DNA of 64,000 bases from Alphaproteobacteria bacterium. GTDB taxonomy: Bacteria > Pseudomonadota > Alphaproteobacteria > Micropepsales > Micropepsaceae. Shown piece by piece: positions 63,288-64,000 of the stretch. The position numbers were made by a program, and so were the translations under genes. The DNA is taken from the NCBI GenBank assembly GCA_003139615.1, contig PLJH01000015.1, forward strand, positions 1 to 64,000. The letters are read 5' to 3'. Position 1 is the first letter of the stretch, and each line of letters begins with the position of its first letter. Below the pieces are notes generated by a model. The model worked only from the letters and a program-made list of their open reading frames with translations, was not told the DNA's origin and made no database searches.

Positions 63288-63890
63288 GTGAGCGTCAACG
63301 CGTTGATGCCGGTCATGCAGGAATATTGCGACGTCGCGATCGGGCCCCTTGTTCCGGACGACTCGGCAGCGCTGTTTCGTTGGGTCAACGACGTCAAAAG
63401 CGCCGGTCTCGATGTCGCATATCGGCCGGTCGACGGTGTTGCATTCAATGCCTGGCTCGGGACCTTCGCGACTGACACATCCAAGGTGTTGTTCGTGATC
63501 CGCAAGCGCGGCAATCCGGCGCCTTGCGGATACATCCAGATCACCAACATCCATCCGATTCACCGCTCGGCCGAAATCGGCATCCGGATCGGCAGCGATG
63601 AGGATCGCGGCCGGGGGATCGGAAAGGCTGCGCTCAAATTGGCGGTGGACTACATCTGGAATCATCTCAATCTCAACCGGATTCAACTCACCGTTCTTGC
63701 GACGAATCTCCGAGCGATACGCGCCTACAAGGCGGTGGGATTCGAAGAAGAAGGTCTTTTTCGTTGCGCGGCCTTCATCAATGGAGTCTGGACGGATGTC
63801 CTCGTCATGGCGACGCTGAGGCCGCCAAGCAATCCGTCGGAACAATGGGCAAGCGCGGCTCCGATGAAACTCGCGATCGACAACTCATGA
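63288..63890 (+). CDS. pseH: PseH-like N-acetyltransferase
   Basis: A 200-residue GNAT enzyme expected to acetylate the C4 amine after PseC. Acetyl-CoA motif GIRIGSDEDRGRGIGKAALKLAVDYIW, then LNRIQLTVLATNLRAIRAYKAVGFEEEGLFR. The GTG at 63288 has GGAG seven bases upstream; the track start is an upstream TTG. The assignment as PseH (FlmH) rests on position next to flagellins and pse genes. Overlaps the next start as ATGA. Confidence 0.78.
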   Translation: MSVNALMPVMQEYCDVAIGPLVPDDSAALFRWVNDVKSAGLDVAYRPVDGVAFNAWLGTFATDTSKVLFVIRKRGNPAPCGYIQITNIHPIHRSAEIGIRIGSDEDRGRGIGKAALKLAVDYIWNHLNLNRIQLTVLATNLRAIRAYKAVGFEEEGLFRCAAFINGVWTDVLVMATLRPPSNPSEQWASAAPMKLAIDNS

Positions 63891-64000
63891 CGCGTGGAGT
63901 TGCTTTGAAGGCGGCACGGCCGAATTGCATGAACAATTCCGACGCCCTCGACACCCTGTTTCACGAAGCGGTCGGACTTCACAATCATGGGCGCCTTGCA
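63887..64000 (+). CDS. TPR protein, 3' end beyond the window
   Basis: Thirty-eight codons from an ATG overlapping the pseH stop. DTLFHEAVGLHNHGRLA is the first helix pair of a TPR unit, as at the start of FlmG-like or other TPR transferases. It could be a second flagellin-modifying TPR protein; only its N-terminus is visible. Confidence 0.6.
   Translation, partial: MTRGVALKAARPNCMNNSDALDTLFHEAVGLHNHGRLA

Overview
The window is a high-GC, gene-dense chromosomal segment of an alphaproteobacterium. Pointers are the flagellar proteins FliX, CheL-type FlgJ, FlbY and FlaEY-like, an FlmG-type flagellin glycosyltransferase, CtrA-like boxes (TTAA-N7-TTAA) and sigma-54 promoters in front of late flagellar genes. 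Together these match the Caulobacter-type flagellar hierarchy. The genus cannot be fixed from the sequence; a Caulobacterales or Rhizomicrobium/Micropepsales-type organism is my inference. No rRNA, tRNA, CRISPR array or intact insertion sequence was seen.

Layout. 1-13 kb holds housekeeping and small accessory genes: partial mmsA, a Phd/VapC toxin-antitoxin pair, an EVE-YciI-gpsA operon, a TetR regulator, a LolA-like protein, a C26 amidotransferase, a DUF4403-like lipoprotein, a class III aminotransferase, a MOSC protein, an alkB-like gene and a GNAT gene. A probable small RNA with three C-rich loops lies at 11.16-11.31 kb. At 13.3-14.0 kb there is an lpxR remnant and a pair of palindromic repeats. 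14-20.6 kb is a translation/proline/NAD block: rplU-rpmA, GNAT, obgE-proB-proA-nadD-rsfS-rlmH, with a mobile-looking palindrome supplying the proA start codon.

20.7-31 kb is flagellar: fliX, a one-cysteine dksA, flgFGAH on the minus strand, then fliL-fliM-DUF6468-like-motE-like and a 1152-residue TPR protein. 31-40 kb has mazEF, a hydrolase and a conserved cell-envelope operon (gpmI-envC-two tandem S41 proteases-divergent polysaccharide deacetylase-rppH). 40-42 kb is flgI-cheL-flbY.

42-64 kb couples flagellin glycosylation with what looks like a little-studied sugar-modification system: a FlaEY-like beta-propeller protein, FlmG, an SpsF/PseF-PseG fusion, a short NeuB/PseI-like synthase, then a ten-gene plus-strand run (two methyltransferases, sulfotransferase, split transketolase, SDR, ATP-grasp, GH57-like, pseB, pseC), two tandem flagellin genes, pseH and the start of another TPR protein.

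How it fits together: homologues for every pseudaminic-acid step are present beside the flagellins and the predicted transferase. CtrA-like boxes precede early flagellar and glycosylation genes. All four sigma-54 promoters (flgF, flgI, both flagellins) have CGG-N9-CCG dyads 50-150 bp upstream, the expected position for an enhancer-binding protein such as FlbD. The eight-gene block at 49.4-58.2 kb (methylation, sulfation, two-carbon transfer, ATP-grasp ligation, GH57-like) is the best candidate for an undescribed system. All function calls rest on reading the sequence without database searches.
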